From Echiichthys vipera (taxonomy: Eukaryota > Chordata > Actinopteri > Perciformes > Trachinidae): a stretch of DNA of 64,000 bases. The stretch covers positions 14,469,279 through 14,533,278 of the forward strand of contig OY829655.1 in NCBI GenBank assembly GCA_963691815.1. The letters run 5' to 3'. The notes below the pieces were generated by a model. The model was not told where the DNA came from and ran no database searches. It saw only the letters and a list, made by a program, of their open reading frames with translations. The position numbers and the translations under genes are program-made. Within the stretch, counting starts at the first letter, position 1. Each line of letters starts with the position of its first letter. This document shows positions 1 through 12,222 of this stretch, one piece after another.

Positions 1-465
1 CTGTGGTTGTTAAAATCGTGCTGTGCTGACAGTGAAGGATGGCACAGAAAGCTTGCATCTGTCTCAGCTCCATTTGTTTCACTGTTGGCTCCACTGTCTG
101 GGACAGCTAATCTATGGCTAGCTGACAAACAGCTCATTGACTATGGAACAGCAGGCGGCGGCCTTGTTTACATCGTCACAATCAAAGATATCTTCAACAG
201 GATTAAGGATTATTATTCATATACTGAATATATCTCAAAAAAGTTGGAACAAGATAGTTTGAGTGCCGTATCCATCATTCTGAGCATGCCCCCATCTTAT
301 CACAAGTACAAAATATGTGTTTTTGATGTTCATAACTCAAGTCTGCCTACAAATTGTAATTTCGGGATGCTTTTTGTCAGCAAAGAAACTCTCAATATGG
401 ATTTGGCTGCAGTTGTAACATCCAATTATGATCTAAATGCTGCTTTTGAAGCTTTTACACCGTGA
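1..465 (+). CDS. Unidentified reading frame, open at the left edge
   Basis: Frame 1 is open from the first base to a TGA at 463-465, giving at least 154 codons with no clear initiator. The composition looks protein-like rather than low-complexity: scattered charged residues, hydrophobic patches and few repeats. I do not recognise the family. It lies in what should be the large intron upstream of the last sh3rf3 exons. It could therefore be the end of an exon of an unrelated gene, a decayed retrocopy or mobile-element fragment, or a chance reading frame; another frame of similar length (5891-6388, minus) in this intron looks like chance. No splice donor is needed because the frame ends in a stop. 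No function is proposed. Confidence 0.25.
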   Translation: MWLLKSCCADSEGWHRKLASVSAPFVSLLAPLSGTANLWLADKQLIDYGTAGGGLVYIVTIKDIFNRIKDYYSYTEYISKKLEQDSLSAVSIILSMPPSYHKYKICVFDVHNSSLPTNCNFGMLFVSKETLNMDLAAVVTSNYDLNAAFEAFTP

Positions 466-507
466 AAAGATTAAGATTCTGGGGGTAATCAGAATTTGTC
501 TCAGTTT

Positions 508-770
508 TTGGGCAGGATAGCTCAATAGATCACATGTAAAGGTCCCATATTTTGCTCATTTTAGGTTCATATTTTACCTTATTTTGGGTTTCTACTAGAA
601 CATGTTTACATGCTTTAAGGTCCTCAAGACAGTGGCCTCGGGTTCAACTCCGACCTGCAGCCCTTTGCTGCATGTCTTCCCCCTCTCTCTCACCCATTTC
701 CTGTCTGTCCTATATAATAAAAAGGCTTGAAAAACTGCCCAAAAAATGTCTTTAAAAAAAACAAAAAACA
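508..770 (+). mobile_element. tRNA-derived SINE, probably interrupted by another repeat
   Basis: An A-box-like TAGCTCAATAGAT lies at 518-530 and a B-box-like GGTTCAACTCC at 641-651. These are followed by a pyrimidine-rich body and an A-rich tail near 750-770, the order seen in tRNA-derived SINEs. The 3' portion closely resembles an abundant teleost SINE that I know from memory. The two boxes are about 110 bases apart, more than the usual 30-60. The sequence between about 543 and 619 resembles a different fish repeat and is flanked by similar words (AAAGGTCC and TAAGGTCC), which suggests a nested insertion. Confidence 0.6.
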
Positions 771-3593
771 TTTATTTTCTCATACTGTCTGTCTGAATAT
801 ACCTGTATTCACCTTCTGTCTGAAACGCCTTTAAAGATACCACGTCTTGGCAAAGAATAATGAACCAAAATATTACATCATCACACTGTAGTATCCCTTT
901 AAAATATGTTCAGCTTGCCCCTCATTCACAGTGCTTATCTTTATTGCTCTGAGCTTGGCAGAATCTGGCGTCCCTGCAAAGGTTAAGTTCAAAACCTGCT
1001 TTTACCAGTGAACTCATCATCAGTTCTGGAACTCTCCTTCTGCAGACGTGATTGTTAATAAATGTAAATTCTTGTTATGTCCGTGTGTGCAATGTCTTAT
1101 ATTTGTGAGGAAAGAAAACTTCACACACTCAAGCATAAATTATATTCATTTACACAACAGTATGTAAAAGGAATGAGAGGAAGACAGAAAACACTTCACT
1201 TCTGTTTCAGCATCCTGCCATCGTGCTACATATGAAGGCTCTGCTCCACTGCTAAATTAGACTTCAATTGGATTAGATTGTGATTGTTTGCTGACATCTA
1301 GTGGTTAATTTTAGAACAAGGGCAGCAGTTTGACTCACTCCGTATACGGACACGCACGCAGGCACACACACACACTCACACACACACACACACACAGATT
1401 AAGACTTTAGGACTGCAGATGATAGAGAAGAGAGAGTAATAATTCATTTCGCTTTTGGTCCCACCTCCCTCCTTCCTTCTTTCTTTCTACATCCCTCTGT
1501 TATCGCTGTCCTCTCTGATATCTTTCTGTCCCTTCTCCTCCCTCTTTTCCCTCTGTATCACACCATCATCACCCCTTCTATTCATCTTTATTTTCCTCCC
1601 CACCTTCTCCTCCCTTAAACCAAATTAAAATTCAAACAAGCTTTATTTCCATGACAGGAAGGAAACACTGGGACATTTTATGTGTACGCTGCAGACACTG
1701 AGCAGCATTAGATTTATGTAAATGTAATTTATGTTTTGGGGCGAAGAGGTTTCCACCGGATTACTAATCCTGTGAGAAATAATCAAGTCTTGGTATATGG
1801 GGAAATGCATGTTTTTAAAGCACCGGTATTTAGAGAGCAAGAGCAAGGAATGCTGTTTGTTTTCTACCTATAGTGAGTCTGCTGAGTCAAAGTGTTTATA
1901 CGGCCTCTACTGCTTTGTAAGCACTTTGGTCCGTAGTGTCCCATGTGTATACTAAGACTGTTCATTAGGAATATTAATTGTTATTGTTTCCCTTTTTAAT
2001 CATTTGATTTTTATCAGATATTGCAACAGTTTTTTGCTCATTACATCTGGAATCTGGTAACTTTGTCAGTGTACATGTATGAGATTAGTTCTGATAGGAA
2101 ATCTGTGTAGCGGATTAGTTTTGGTTGTAATATTTCTACCAAATTGCAGAGAGAGTCCTTTTTTTTAGTTCCACAGTAAGTCACAGTGACTGAACTGTGT
2201 TTATGACTTTAATAAAGTGTCCAAATGAATTAATTGAATAAACAAAACTGGATTATTAATCGGTTATTTAACCTACAGAACAATGATCAAAAATTTTTAC
2301 AATTGTCATCGTTTTTGTCATTTATCTAGGAAAAAACACCCAAAATTTGCTTTTCTAAGCCTCAAACTTGAGGATAAACTACTCTTCTCTCTTTTATATC
2401 ATTGTTAATATAATATTTTTAGGTTTTTAGACTGTGTCAGTCAAGACAAGCTATTTTGCAATGTTACCTTGAGCTTTCGGAACTTATGACAGCCATTTTT
2501 CACAATCAAAAACAAGGTCTGGCCTATTCTCTACCAGATTATCACTTTAAACACCTGCATGTTTACTGATAACTTTTTACAGCAGTCATGAATCACTGGC
2601 AGGTTTGATTTAAGCCTGGTTCAGTACTTGAGTGTATTACAGAGCCATCTGTAAAGGCTTGCAAATATGGTGTGTCAGCTGGTCGGGAAAATAAGTGATT
2701 TAAAAAAAACAGATTTATCTATTGAAAAAATATTGAAAAAGTGGACTTTATGATGTGATAATACCACGGTCTGGATGAATACTTGATTCTGATTGGCTGC
2801 AGGGCGTAAGGGATGATGCCAAAAGAGGTGTCCATTATCAGTATTAAATGGATGACAGGGAGGCCAGAACCATCGTCCATTAATTCTTGTTAACGGACAC
2901 CTCGTCGGGCATTATCCCTAACTTATAAGTCTCAATTATCCCAAGATAAGCTCTCACTTGCTGCAGCATGTTTATTAACTTATGTTTAGAGAAATTGGAG
3001 CAAAGGAGATGGAAAGAGATGTCTTGACATGCTCTTATGTGAAGATGACAGAGAGAAGTCATTAACCATAAATGATCGTGGTCACAAGATTTGCACATTA
3101 TTTGTTATTATTGAGTTTCCAAATGATAGTGCTTGGTTGATCATTTAATTTTGTGTGGACTTTACAGCACGGACCTGTGCAGAATCACAACAGGTTCGGT
3201 CTATGGTCTAGTGTATCCTCTGCTTTTGCTGCTGCAGTTTTTGTGATAACACTTTGGTATTTGATATTACATCCAAGAATTCGGAGCCGATTCAGTGTAC
3301 TGTTCACTTTCAATTACATGCAAGTTGCCTGAACAGCCGTTTGTGCAGCATACACAAACACACGGCTGTTGGTCACACAGCTCCAGTATTTTGGTCTCTG
3401 TCCCACTGTCCTTCCCTGACATGTTTGTCTGTTCCATTTTTTTAAAGCACTGACGAAGTGTGTGGCGTGGTAAAACACTAAAAAAGCCTTATCCTCTTTA
3501 TCCTCAACTGTGATTGGTTTAAACAAGTAAGGGATGACGAATAAGTCAGAGCGTTTTTTCCTCTATGCCAGAATGATAAGTTGGTGTAATGTG
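771..3593. other. sh3rf3 intronic sequence
   Basis: No exon is supportable in this stretch. It contains a short CA tract (1361-1397), a pyrimidine-rich patch (1460-1615) and otherwise unique AT-rich sequence. All reading frames are short and lack domain character. Confidence 0.5.
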
Positions 3594-4208
3594 AATAACA
3601 CTTCATAGTAATCATCATTAAACTGAGAATTAAACATAAGTTAATAGTTATTTTACTGTTAACAAACAATTAAATTATGATAAGTAGTGTTTACTTAATA
3701 TTACTAATGGTAAACATTTTGTTATTTTACCATTAGTTTAGTTTGATATGGAGTAACACGTTTATAAATGTAGATGGTTAGCACTTTGTCACTGGTTAAT
3801 AATTGTTGTGTAAACCATCTATATACATTATTTGGCTACTGCTATAAAGTTGTAACTAATGCGTAAAGTAATTAGTTAATATAAATGTTTTATAATCTAC
3901 TGTATCTATAAGAGGGATAATGATTTGATTATTTGTGCAGTGGTAAAGGTGATCGAAATAATGTGTATAGATGTTTTACAAAGTATTTTATTAACCATTA
4001 AAACATGTATTATTATCATCAGTTGTAACTTTAACAGCCACACAAATAATGTTTATTGACAGTTTTTGAAGGTTTAGAAATAATCTGGTAATCATTAACA
4101 AACACATAAATTATAGCTTTACTAATAATTAGTTAACATTAGGCTATCCATTGGCTTAAATGACTATCTATTTACCATGTATCAGTGATGGTCATTATGA
4201 AGTGTTAC
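3594..4208. mobile_element. Non-coding terminal-inverted-repeat element (MITE-like), about 615 bp
   Basis: The left end reads TAACACTTCATAGTAATCAT from about 3597. The right end (4183-4208) is its imperfect reverse complement (ATGGTCATTATGAAGTGTTA). The interior is AT-rich and non-coding with many TTAATA/TAGTTAA words. Inverted ends around a short non-coding core are typical of a miniature DNA transposon. Confidence 0.6.
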
Positions 4209-5435
4209 CATTTGTTTTTCTCTCCTTCTGGTTTTTCTTCTTACCAGAGGCAGGTTCCTTTCTTTGCTGTGGTCCTCGCTCTATTTTATCCTGATTTAAA
4301 TATGAAATATATTTTTTACTTTTTAAGTTTTTTTTTTGTTTGTTTTAGACAAATTAGAGCCAACCAGTGTGACGTCTGAAATTACCATTTTGTTTCTTAG
4401 CTTTTATGTTTGCAACTCCATATTGTTGCCATGACAACTGTCCATCACGGAATGGGAAAGACAGTGTTTGATGGAAAATGAATTTAAAAAAAAATAGAAG
4501 CTTGATCCAGCAGGCCATGTATAAATGAAACATGGCTGGGACAAAGCTTATAAGGAGGTTCATGCATCTACAAAATAAAAAGTAATTATGCGATGGCATG
4601 GCAGGCATGCTCAGTATTGATCCACGTTGTCATGACTGAGACTGTTCTATCAGGCAAAGCAGCAAAAGAAACAAAGCTGTTTCATCCTCTTGGTATCACA
4701 CAGAGTCTGACTGAATGGACAGGGTTGCACAGCCAATCAAGCTCGAATCGAAAAACGTGACTCTGCCTATAGTTGCCATTAAGAAACACTCTTTAATCAA
4801 TATTATTTACTCTTAAGGAGACACACATGTATTCAGCTTAAAGGATCATTAGCTAACCCCTTTGTGTAACCATCTGTTCAAAATACGTATTGTGCTTGAG
4901 CAGGCATTCATCCTGTGAACATTATCTTGATTTCTATACATTTCTGAGTTATTAAAGTAATACTCCCATCACCAGTGTTTCCGTTTCCCTTGTGAGTGAA
5001 GGTTAGAAGATAGAGGGAGAGAAGGATGTGATGGTTGACCTAGATCTGTCTGCTCATAGAAAATAGCCAACATAAATCTAAAAGCAGCAAATCTTGCAAC
5101 ATTATTAATCAACACAATGATTTTGGTTTTGGTTTCCTGTGACTGGGAAACCCAGAAAACCAGCCCTTTAGTTTCTACAGAAACTAACATAAGCTTCTGT
5201 GTCAGCACACACTGGTTTAAAGGAATAGTTCAACATTTGAACAAAAAATTCAAAAATCTGCCATCATATGACTACAGGCTACCTCTCAAGCTAACTAGTT
5301 AACACGTTGTGTCCATTGACTGAATAAAAGAAATGGACGTGGCCTGTACGAAGTCCGTTCTCTCAACTTCGTACTCGCCTATGGGAGTCGCCTTCTTGTC
5401 ACACTTTGACTTATCCTCATTTCCTCTTACCAAAA
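4209..5435. other. sh3rf3 intronic sequence, nothing recognised
   Basis: No exon, RNA gene or structured repeat could be supported. Reading frames in this interval are short and lack domain-like composition. Confidence 0.45.
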
Positions 5436-5439
5436 AAAA

Positions 5440-5820
5440 GGCATTGATGTGACGTTGGGGAGAAGGAGATACATCCATCTGGCTGACGTATACCTCCGAG
5501 GAGAAGTGAGGGCCGGCAGCTAGCTGTCACTCAAGAGGCCACGCCCCTTATTATTCATAAACTTTAAACTCTAATAAAATAAAAACTAGCCTGGTACAAA
5601 AAAAGTCACCCCCCTCAGGGTTGTCGAGGAGTTATGACCTAAACACACAGACTATGGTGTTTTTTGGTACCAGGCCCTGAATAGGTTTTATTATGCTGGG
5701 AAAATGATCTGTTTAACATGGGGGTCAATGAGAAATTGCACTATTATGAAACCTGCCCCTAGTGGACACTCAGAGAGCTGCAGTTTTTGGCACTTCATCA
5801 TTGGCTCAACCAGGAAATGT
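5440..5820 (-). mobile_element. Dispersed repeat, minus orientation (family shared with 32346-32660)
   Basis: The reverse complement of about 5525-5600 contains the same ordered words as the plus strand at 32346-32515: GCCTGGTACAAAAA elsewhere in the unit, TTTAAA, ATAATTAAGG-like, GTGGCC and TTGAGTGACAG. The downstream part (5750-5810) contains a CCTAGTGGACACTCAGAGAG segment that I recall as part of common fish repeats. No coding capacity is seen. Confidence 0.55.
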
Positions 5821-6729
5821 GGTGGGGCTTGGTTGTATCTTGTTTTGTTTTATGCATACAAAAATTGAAATGTACAAAAGTTACCAGTAATCACAGTGAG
5901 ATCCCCAACCAGCAGAGACCCTTCACAGAAGTACTGGATAGATGTTGTGGAGGATGTTCATAAAGACAGTTATGCCGCAGTTTCGGTATAATACCTCTAG
6001 AACAGTACATAATTTGTACGGACATGTACCTAAACACTAGGTGTGTTTTTGAATTTCCACTGCAGACAATGATAAATAAATGTAATAACATAATATAAAA
6101 TATAATAATAATATAATAATAATAGTAATAAATGATAAATAGATGTACATTAGGCTGTTGGATGGTACCATGTAAATAGCATGTTGTTTTTAGTTTTAAC
6201 ACGATTTCCTCTCTGCAGTCGTGGGCAGCCATGTGCTGAAAAACAAACTGTACTTTCATTTTTAAAATGTGCATACCCTCAGTGTCCTTTCGACAAAAAC
6301 AGCACCAAAGCAGCAGCTTCAAAAAGACTTTCAACCTATGCCTGTCAACATGAATATTGATAAAGGAGAATAGCTCACCTTGCTTCACTGTCTGCCCTCT
6401 AATGAAACAAATGTGCTTTTATTACCAGTTTTATCTCTGGGTGTCAGATGGAGACACCAGGAAAATATTATTTGTGTCATAAATGTGTTTGTGTGATTAA
6501 TGTGTAGGGAGTGCATTTATGCTCTCGTTACATTATGTAGAGAAATTAAAGAATACATATTATGTGGTATATTGTTTAGACAGACACCATCTTTACCATC
6601 TTGTCACTTGTATTCTTGTATTCCTGTATATCTCACCATCATCTCTGCTTGTGTGTTTCTCACTCTCTGTGCCTCCATCCTCTCATCTCCATCTCCCTCA
6701 CCCTCTTCATTCACTCTGTCCATCCTCAG
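5821..6729. other. sh3rf3 intronic sequence up to the penultimate exon
   Basis: An AAT-rich low-complexity patch lies at 6085-6135. A pyrimidine-rich tract (about 6640-6727) leads into the acceptor AG at 6728-6729. Nothing else is recognised. Confidence 0.5.
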
Positions 6730-7564
6730 AAGGAGAGGAAGGCCGGAGGTTTATTAAAGCTCTTGTCGGGAGCGGCCGCCAAGAAGAAGCCTCGCTCCCC
6801 ACCCTCCTCCCCACCCACCCACGACCCCTCACTGGCTGGCCAAGGCGCCGTGGCCACCGACCTTGTCCACCATCCCCACCACCATCACCACCACGCACGC
6901 TCAGGTTCCTGTCCGATGGCGTCGCAGGGGCGAGCCGGCTCCTGTCCAATTGAGAGTGAGATGGCGGGGGCCATCGGACTGGAGCCTCTGCACAGGAAGT
7001 CCGGTTCCCTGGACACCAACTTCCCCAGGTCGCCCCCGGCAACACGTGCCGTCAACGCTCTGATGGTCCTTCGGCCAGAACCCAAACCCCTGTCCAGAGA
7101 GAGGTGGGCAAACATTCACACACACAAACACACAAATAAATGATAATAACCATCAAGCCAATCAAGGCATTCTGGGAAATGGAGGAGATTACTAAATGAA
7201 GTGAGCGAGTCAGGTAGAGGGATTCACAGAATCCATTAGACATATTGATTAGTCCCAGATAATCCCAGGGTCGATCTTTTTCTTTTACCCATAATTCACA
7301 CTGTCGTCTATTGGGAACATACAGATACCCTCCACTCATACCTGCACTGCAACACAGCGTTTTATGTGTCTCTTATCCGTCTCTGTGTGCGGCAGGTATC
7401 GTGTAGTGGTGCCCTACCCGCCCCAGAGCGAGGCAGAGATCGAGCTGCGGGAAGGGGACGTGGTGTTTGTGCACAAGAAGAGGGAGGACGGCTGGTACAA
7501 AGGCACCCTGCAGAGGACAGGGCAGACCGGCCTGTTTCCCAGCAGCTTTGTTGAGAGCTTCTGA
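6730..7564 (+). CDS. sh3rf3: SH3 domain-containing E3 ubiquitin ligase SH3RF3 (POSH2), last two coding exons
   Basis: Two exons, 6730-7103 and 7396-7564, join in phase to give the C-terminal 180 residues, ending in TGA at 7562-7564. The first carries a basic segment (AAKKKPRSPP), a His-rich run and the RAGSCPIESEM and PLHRKSGSLD blocks recalled from SH3RF1/SH3RF3. The second encodes the C-terminal SH3 domain (YRVVVPYPPQSEAEIELREG ... GWYKGTLQR ... GLFPSSFVESF). SH3RF proteins are RING-type ubiquitin ligases with four SH3 domains that scaffold Rac/JNK signalling; the RING and the first three SH3 domains lie left of the window. The SFVESF terminus and the septin10/sowahc neighbours favour SH3RF3 over SH3RF1. 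Splice sites are CAG/AAG at entry, GAGAG/GTGGGC and GGCAG/GTATC. The HHPHHHHHH tract near the start of the exon is unusual and may be lineage-specific. Confidence 0.92.
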
Positions 7565-7617
7565 ACTGGAAAGAAAATTGGACAGAAGAACAAAACACTG
7601 TTTCTGTTACTGAGTCG

Positions 7618-7620
<3 letters not shown>

Positions 7621-7683
<63 letters not shown>
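7621..7683. repeat. (CA)n microsatellite in the sh3rf3 3' UTR
   Basis: About 31 uninterrupted CA units begin 57 bases after the stop codon, so the repeat should be transcribed. Confidence 0.98.
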
Positions 7684-7685
<2 letters not shown>

Positions 7686-7870
7686 AAGCTTCACAGCTAC
7701 ATAGAAACATGAAGGATGGACTGGTATTGGTTTCCAACTAAAGTTTTTCCCCTGAACATTCTGTCAGGAAACACTGAAATAATCAAATTGAAAGCTTAAG
7801 ATATTAAATCCCGGCTCAAAACATCATTAATAATAATTGTCTTTAGAAACCGATATCGGTCCATCTAATT

Positions 7871-7892
7871 CACACACACACACACACACACA
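7871..7892. repeat. (CA)n microsatellite
   Basis: Eleven CA units followed by TATAGG. Confidence 0.95.
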
Positions 7893-9270
7893 TATAGGAA
7901 AGCTAGCCTCCGCTTCGACCAGCCACACAGGAAGCGGGGCAGCTTTTTTCCCCGTCACTTGACCCGGCGACAGCTTTGGATCAGAGGGGCTCCATCAGAC
8001 TCGCCTGGACCCGGGATGTTGACTACTGATGAGCACACAGACTCAAAGAACACAGAAGGACAAACCCTGCCTCCCAGCTCTCCTTCTTGGCATCATCCAC
8101 CAGCAAACACTAGCACAAAAAAGCATTAGCTCTGCTTTCCACTGAGACCTCAGAACTTGAATTTGGGTGCTTTCTTTGTTCGAAAAGTGCAGATTTATCG
8201 CCAGGTGACGAGGGCAGCGTTTGAACCTAACAGTCCAAGATCATTGTAAGCACATCTCTGTGTCTAGTTTGCGACAACAAGCTCATGTGTTTCTTACCAA
8301 CCAGATATATGTTAATAACATGCATGTAGCATTATTATGTTTCTTTTTATATATGTTGAAATAGATGTTTGTGTTGTCCCAAACTAGTCATACAGTGATG
8401 ATCTGTCACAAAACAAAATGTGCAAAAAGTAAAATACAAATTAGGGTGGATCTTTCTTCTATTTATATATCTTTCATAAATTTATACAGCCATTTGTTTA
8501 ATTTAAACTCTGTTTACGGACCCCACACGACTGGGTTAAACTGGCTTGTTGAATGTAGGAAGAAACAAAAAAAGTTACGCCAAAACTCTAAATAATTGAT
8601 TTGCATTGATAAAGTTATTTTTCATCTTTTATTTGGGGATTATAAGAGACAAAGAATGCACTTGGTAAATTCTATACAACCTGCCAATATACGTATCTAC
8701 ATATACAGTATTTTACACTCAGTTAATATTTATTTGACAAACGGGTTTTCCGTTGCTATTGGTCGTATCCTTTTTTTTTTTTTACTTTAAGCAGGCACAA
8801 ACCTCTTTGGTAAGACAAAAATCTTGTTTGAAATGTAAATCAATCCTAAACATGTCAACAAAAATATAGTCACTAATGCAGAGATCGGAAATACAATACA
8901 TTCTTCCTCGACTTCCTCAGCCTTTTCTTGTGATACTGCTGAGAGTTTTTGTCTGACTGCAGCAATATTGTGAAACCAAATGTGTGTGGATTTGATGTAC
9001 GGGGTCGAGGGAAAAAAAACAAACACCTGAAGTCAGAAGGCTGGGACACGAGATTCTCATCACACCACTGCCAACCTTTGACAAACTTTTCCTCTGATCT
9101 TGTCGACCTCTTTAACGAGTATTTTTGTACGGCTCCAGTGAGTCTGCTCTGTGAATTTCTACGTCCTGAGTGTGGATTGTCTAGTTTACATCCAGCCACA
9201 ACCATCTACCTTGTGTCCCTGTTTCTGGAGATAGAAGCACAGCAAAACTCAGAGCTTGACTCGCTGACTC

Positions 9271-9272
9271 TG

Positions 9273-9348
<76 letters not shown>

Positions 9349-9385
9349 TGTGTGCGTGTGCGTGTGCCTGTATGTGTGTGTGTGT
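9271..9385. repeat. (TG)n microsatellite with CGTG variants
   Basis: A TG tract interrupted by a block of CGTG tetramers (about 9330-9350) and ending in TG. Confidence 0.97.
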
Positions 9386-10194
9386 CAGAGAGTATCAGTG
9401 AAAGAGCATAGTTGGTGAATGGGTTTCCTACGTTAAAAACTGGGCCAGAATAGAGCACAAACAGCTACTGGCCTTGTGCACACAGGTGAGGCTCGCTCAC
9501 TGACTGAGCACACAAATGTCGGCTCTAATCGGGTCATAACCAGGTGAGAGTCAGTCATTGGCTAAGCACACTTGAATCTTACTGGTGAACTGCATTCATG
9601 TCATATGGGAAAGACAATGAATACAAAATTATAAAGATCTAAAAGCTAACAGCTATGATGTCTAATTCATTTGCATAATTCAGTATCACGCTGCGTCTGA
9701 GGAAAAAAACAAAACGTTACCTTTCTGTCTGCCCTTTTTCCAACTGGGAACTGAAGTCATTCCCTTTACTCTCGTCAAAGCCACCGGATAAAAACATCAT
9801 TTTAACCTTGCAGAACACAGGAGTGGGTCTTTTCCTGCTCCATCAGTGGGTCACTTTGTTTGTGTTATTGTGTGACTTTGATGAATGCTCGCTGCTCGTG
9901 AAGGTTACATTTGTGCAGGCAGCCAGCCCAGGAGAGGCCGTTTATTATGATCTTTTATTTATTAATAAAAATTAATTTAATTTGGAATGTGTCTATATGA
10001 CAGTTTTATAAAAGCAACAGCTCACTTCAGGCTGGAATATCATACAAATACGTAAGAAAAGCATCCTATACTGCCTAAAGTGCTGTTATTTGTATCCGCA
10101 AGTACGTAAGTCTATACCTCGATCGATAGCAATCATATCACATCCGTACAGGGTTAATAATAGTATATACGTAGATAATAAAATAGGTATTTTT

Positions 10195-10275
10195 TTAACT
10201 CGCTGGTATTGGATCGATACACGGTATTGGCCGATACCAAGTCCAGGCATCGGGATTGGTATTGAGAAGGAAAAA
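10195..10275. repeat. Dispersed-repeat fragment
   Basis: Alternating words such as GGTATTGG, ATCGATAC and GGCATCGGGATTGG resemble a dispersed fish repeat that I recall with GGTATCGATAC-type motifs. No ends could be defined. Confidence 0.4.
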
Positions 10276-12216
10276 AAAATGGTGGAACATTTCCAGTGAT
10301 TATTAAATAGCATATATGTTATATTTATAAAAGCAGCCGGTCGTGAGCTCTTGTTTAATTCTGCGTTTTCCATCGCATCAATGAAAAGCTTCCCAGGGTC
10401 AACAAAAAGGTTGCAGCATCAAAACAATTTGTTATTTCTTATTCCCATATGATGTGACTGCAGAATTAACACCCAGATGTACAACTAAGAAATGATATTA
10501 CAGATACAAATGTGTTGTTACATGATAAATTTCTTCTTTTTCGTCCATGTGGTTCTTCTAAGTGACAATGAAACGGCGGGGTGACAGTTTTTTAATTATT
10601 TGTTTTTTTTAAAGAAAGTGTTATTTTTAATGTTTTCATGTTCGCCTTGAACTTGAAGTGGAGGAGGCAATGAGGAGACGAAAGCACAAGCACTGCAGTT
10701 ACATTGTGGTGGAAAAAGACCTTGACTCTGATCCCTTAAACTGTGAAGGAAAGTGAACAAAAACATGGAAGGGAAATCAACTTAACAAATGTGATTAGAA
10801 TGTGGTCACCATCCGGCTTCTGGCAGTGCAGTATGGGTAATCCTGCGCGTTCGGGGCAACACACGAAACTGTGAGATCTTAAATTTAGATTAAGATTTTT
10901 TCTCGGCCACATACTCAAAACACTCAAACTTCTGTTAGAATCACAGATGTGAAGCAGTCGGTTTGATTCCTGAGGGGCTTTTTAATTGAGTGTTTTAGTT
11001 CAGCAAAGTAAAAGCCAGTTTATTTGCCATGAAAAAGGTCAAAACTAAATGTCAAATTCTGATGGAAGTTATTAGCTTCAATCTAAAAATATCTGCATTG
11101 GCCTTTGAAACCTGTCCGTCAAATCCTAGTGCCTACAAATGCCAATAAACACATACACACACACTGAGGATTTACATCAGGCAGACAAATCGGTCTTTGT
11201 CTCTTCCTTACTTTCTTCTTATCGATACAATGAGGCTGCTGATTGTTTTCTCACAGCTCTGCTTCCTTTGACGCGACAACAGAAAAACCAGCAGAATCGT
11301 GAACAGCTCCGCACAAACCCCAGAGGCGAGGTTTGACCCTTCAACTGTTTGTACGCCCGCTGAACAGAGGACTCTAATTTCTACTGAGTCAAACCTAAGC
11401 ACAAGTCCTCATATGTGTCTGAGATTAAAGGATCCCAGTGGTCTTATTTTGTTTTTCAAAGGTTGATGCTGTGAAGAGGAGAATCATTTACAAATAGTCA
11501 AAACATCAGGAATATATACCACAACGGGCACTTTTACATAGAATACCTTGAACCGCTGGATTCACAAATATTTTTCACATTGTTTTGTTTATTTTACGTG
11601 ACGTAAAAGCTTGTCTTTTTGCCTCAAGCTTCCTGGTTGTAAATACCACTTGGGAACTTTTGATGACGGCTTGGAAAAATTTTGAACAAGCCATCATCAT
11701 TAGTGGTAATTTCCCATTGGACGTGAACACAACACAAAACATTGCACATACAATTTTCTATTCGAGTGAATATCAAATTACTGTCCTCTCCCTTTTTTTT
11801 GTCATTCCAGGAAGCCTGAACACTCACCCTGCCATCTTGAATTAGATGTCGGCCATATTTGTTCCTATGGATACTTGAGTGTGTTTGTGTATGTGTGTGT
11901 ACGAGGGGAGGGGGCCTCTGTATGTAGCTATTTACATTTTAAAAAAGGAACTTTATGAAAAGGTTTTGTGCGGCGTCGACACTCACGCTCATCAGGACTG
12001 AATTGGGTTACAGCGGTACAGCGATGGAAACAGAAAAAAAATAAAGTATATATATTATTCTATATTGTGCAGAATATTTATAGGCCTTTTGTGCCATTGA
12101 AGTCATGCTCTGCGCTGGCCATGCAGCGCTCTCTACCATGTGATCATTATACATCGTCTTGTACCGATGACCCGTGGTTGATTTGATTGTTTTTTCATGT
12201 CAAGTGCATTTTTCGC

Positions 12217-12222
12217 AATAAA
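12217..12222 (+). terminator. sh3rf3: Candidate poly(A) signal of sh3rf3
   Basis: A canonical AATAAA is followed after about 10 bases by a T-rich stretch (GCCTTTGTTTT). Confidence 0.5.

Noticed and set aside
518..651. Possible tRNA gene
   Set aside because: A- and B-box words are present, but spacing is wrong, no cloverleaf could be formed, and the sequence continues into a SINE body and A-rich tail.
5891..6388. 165-codon minus-strand reading frame
   Set aside because: It contains a Tyr/Ile run encoded by an AAT repeat and has no recognisable domain or splice context.
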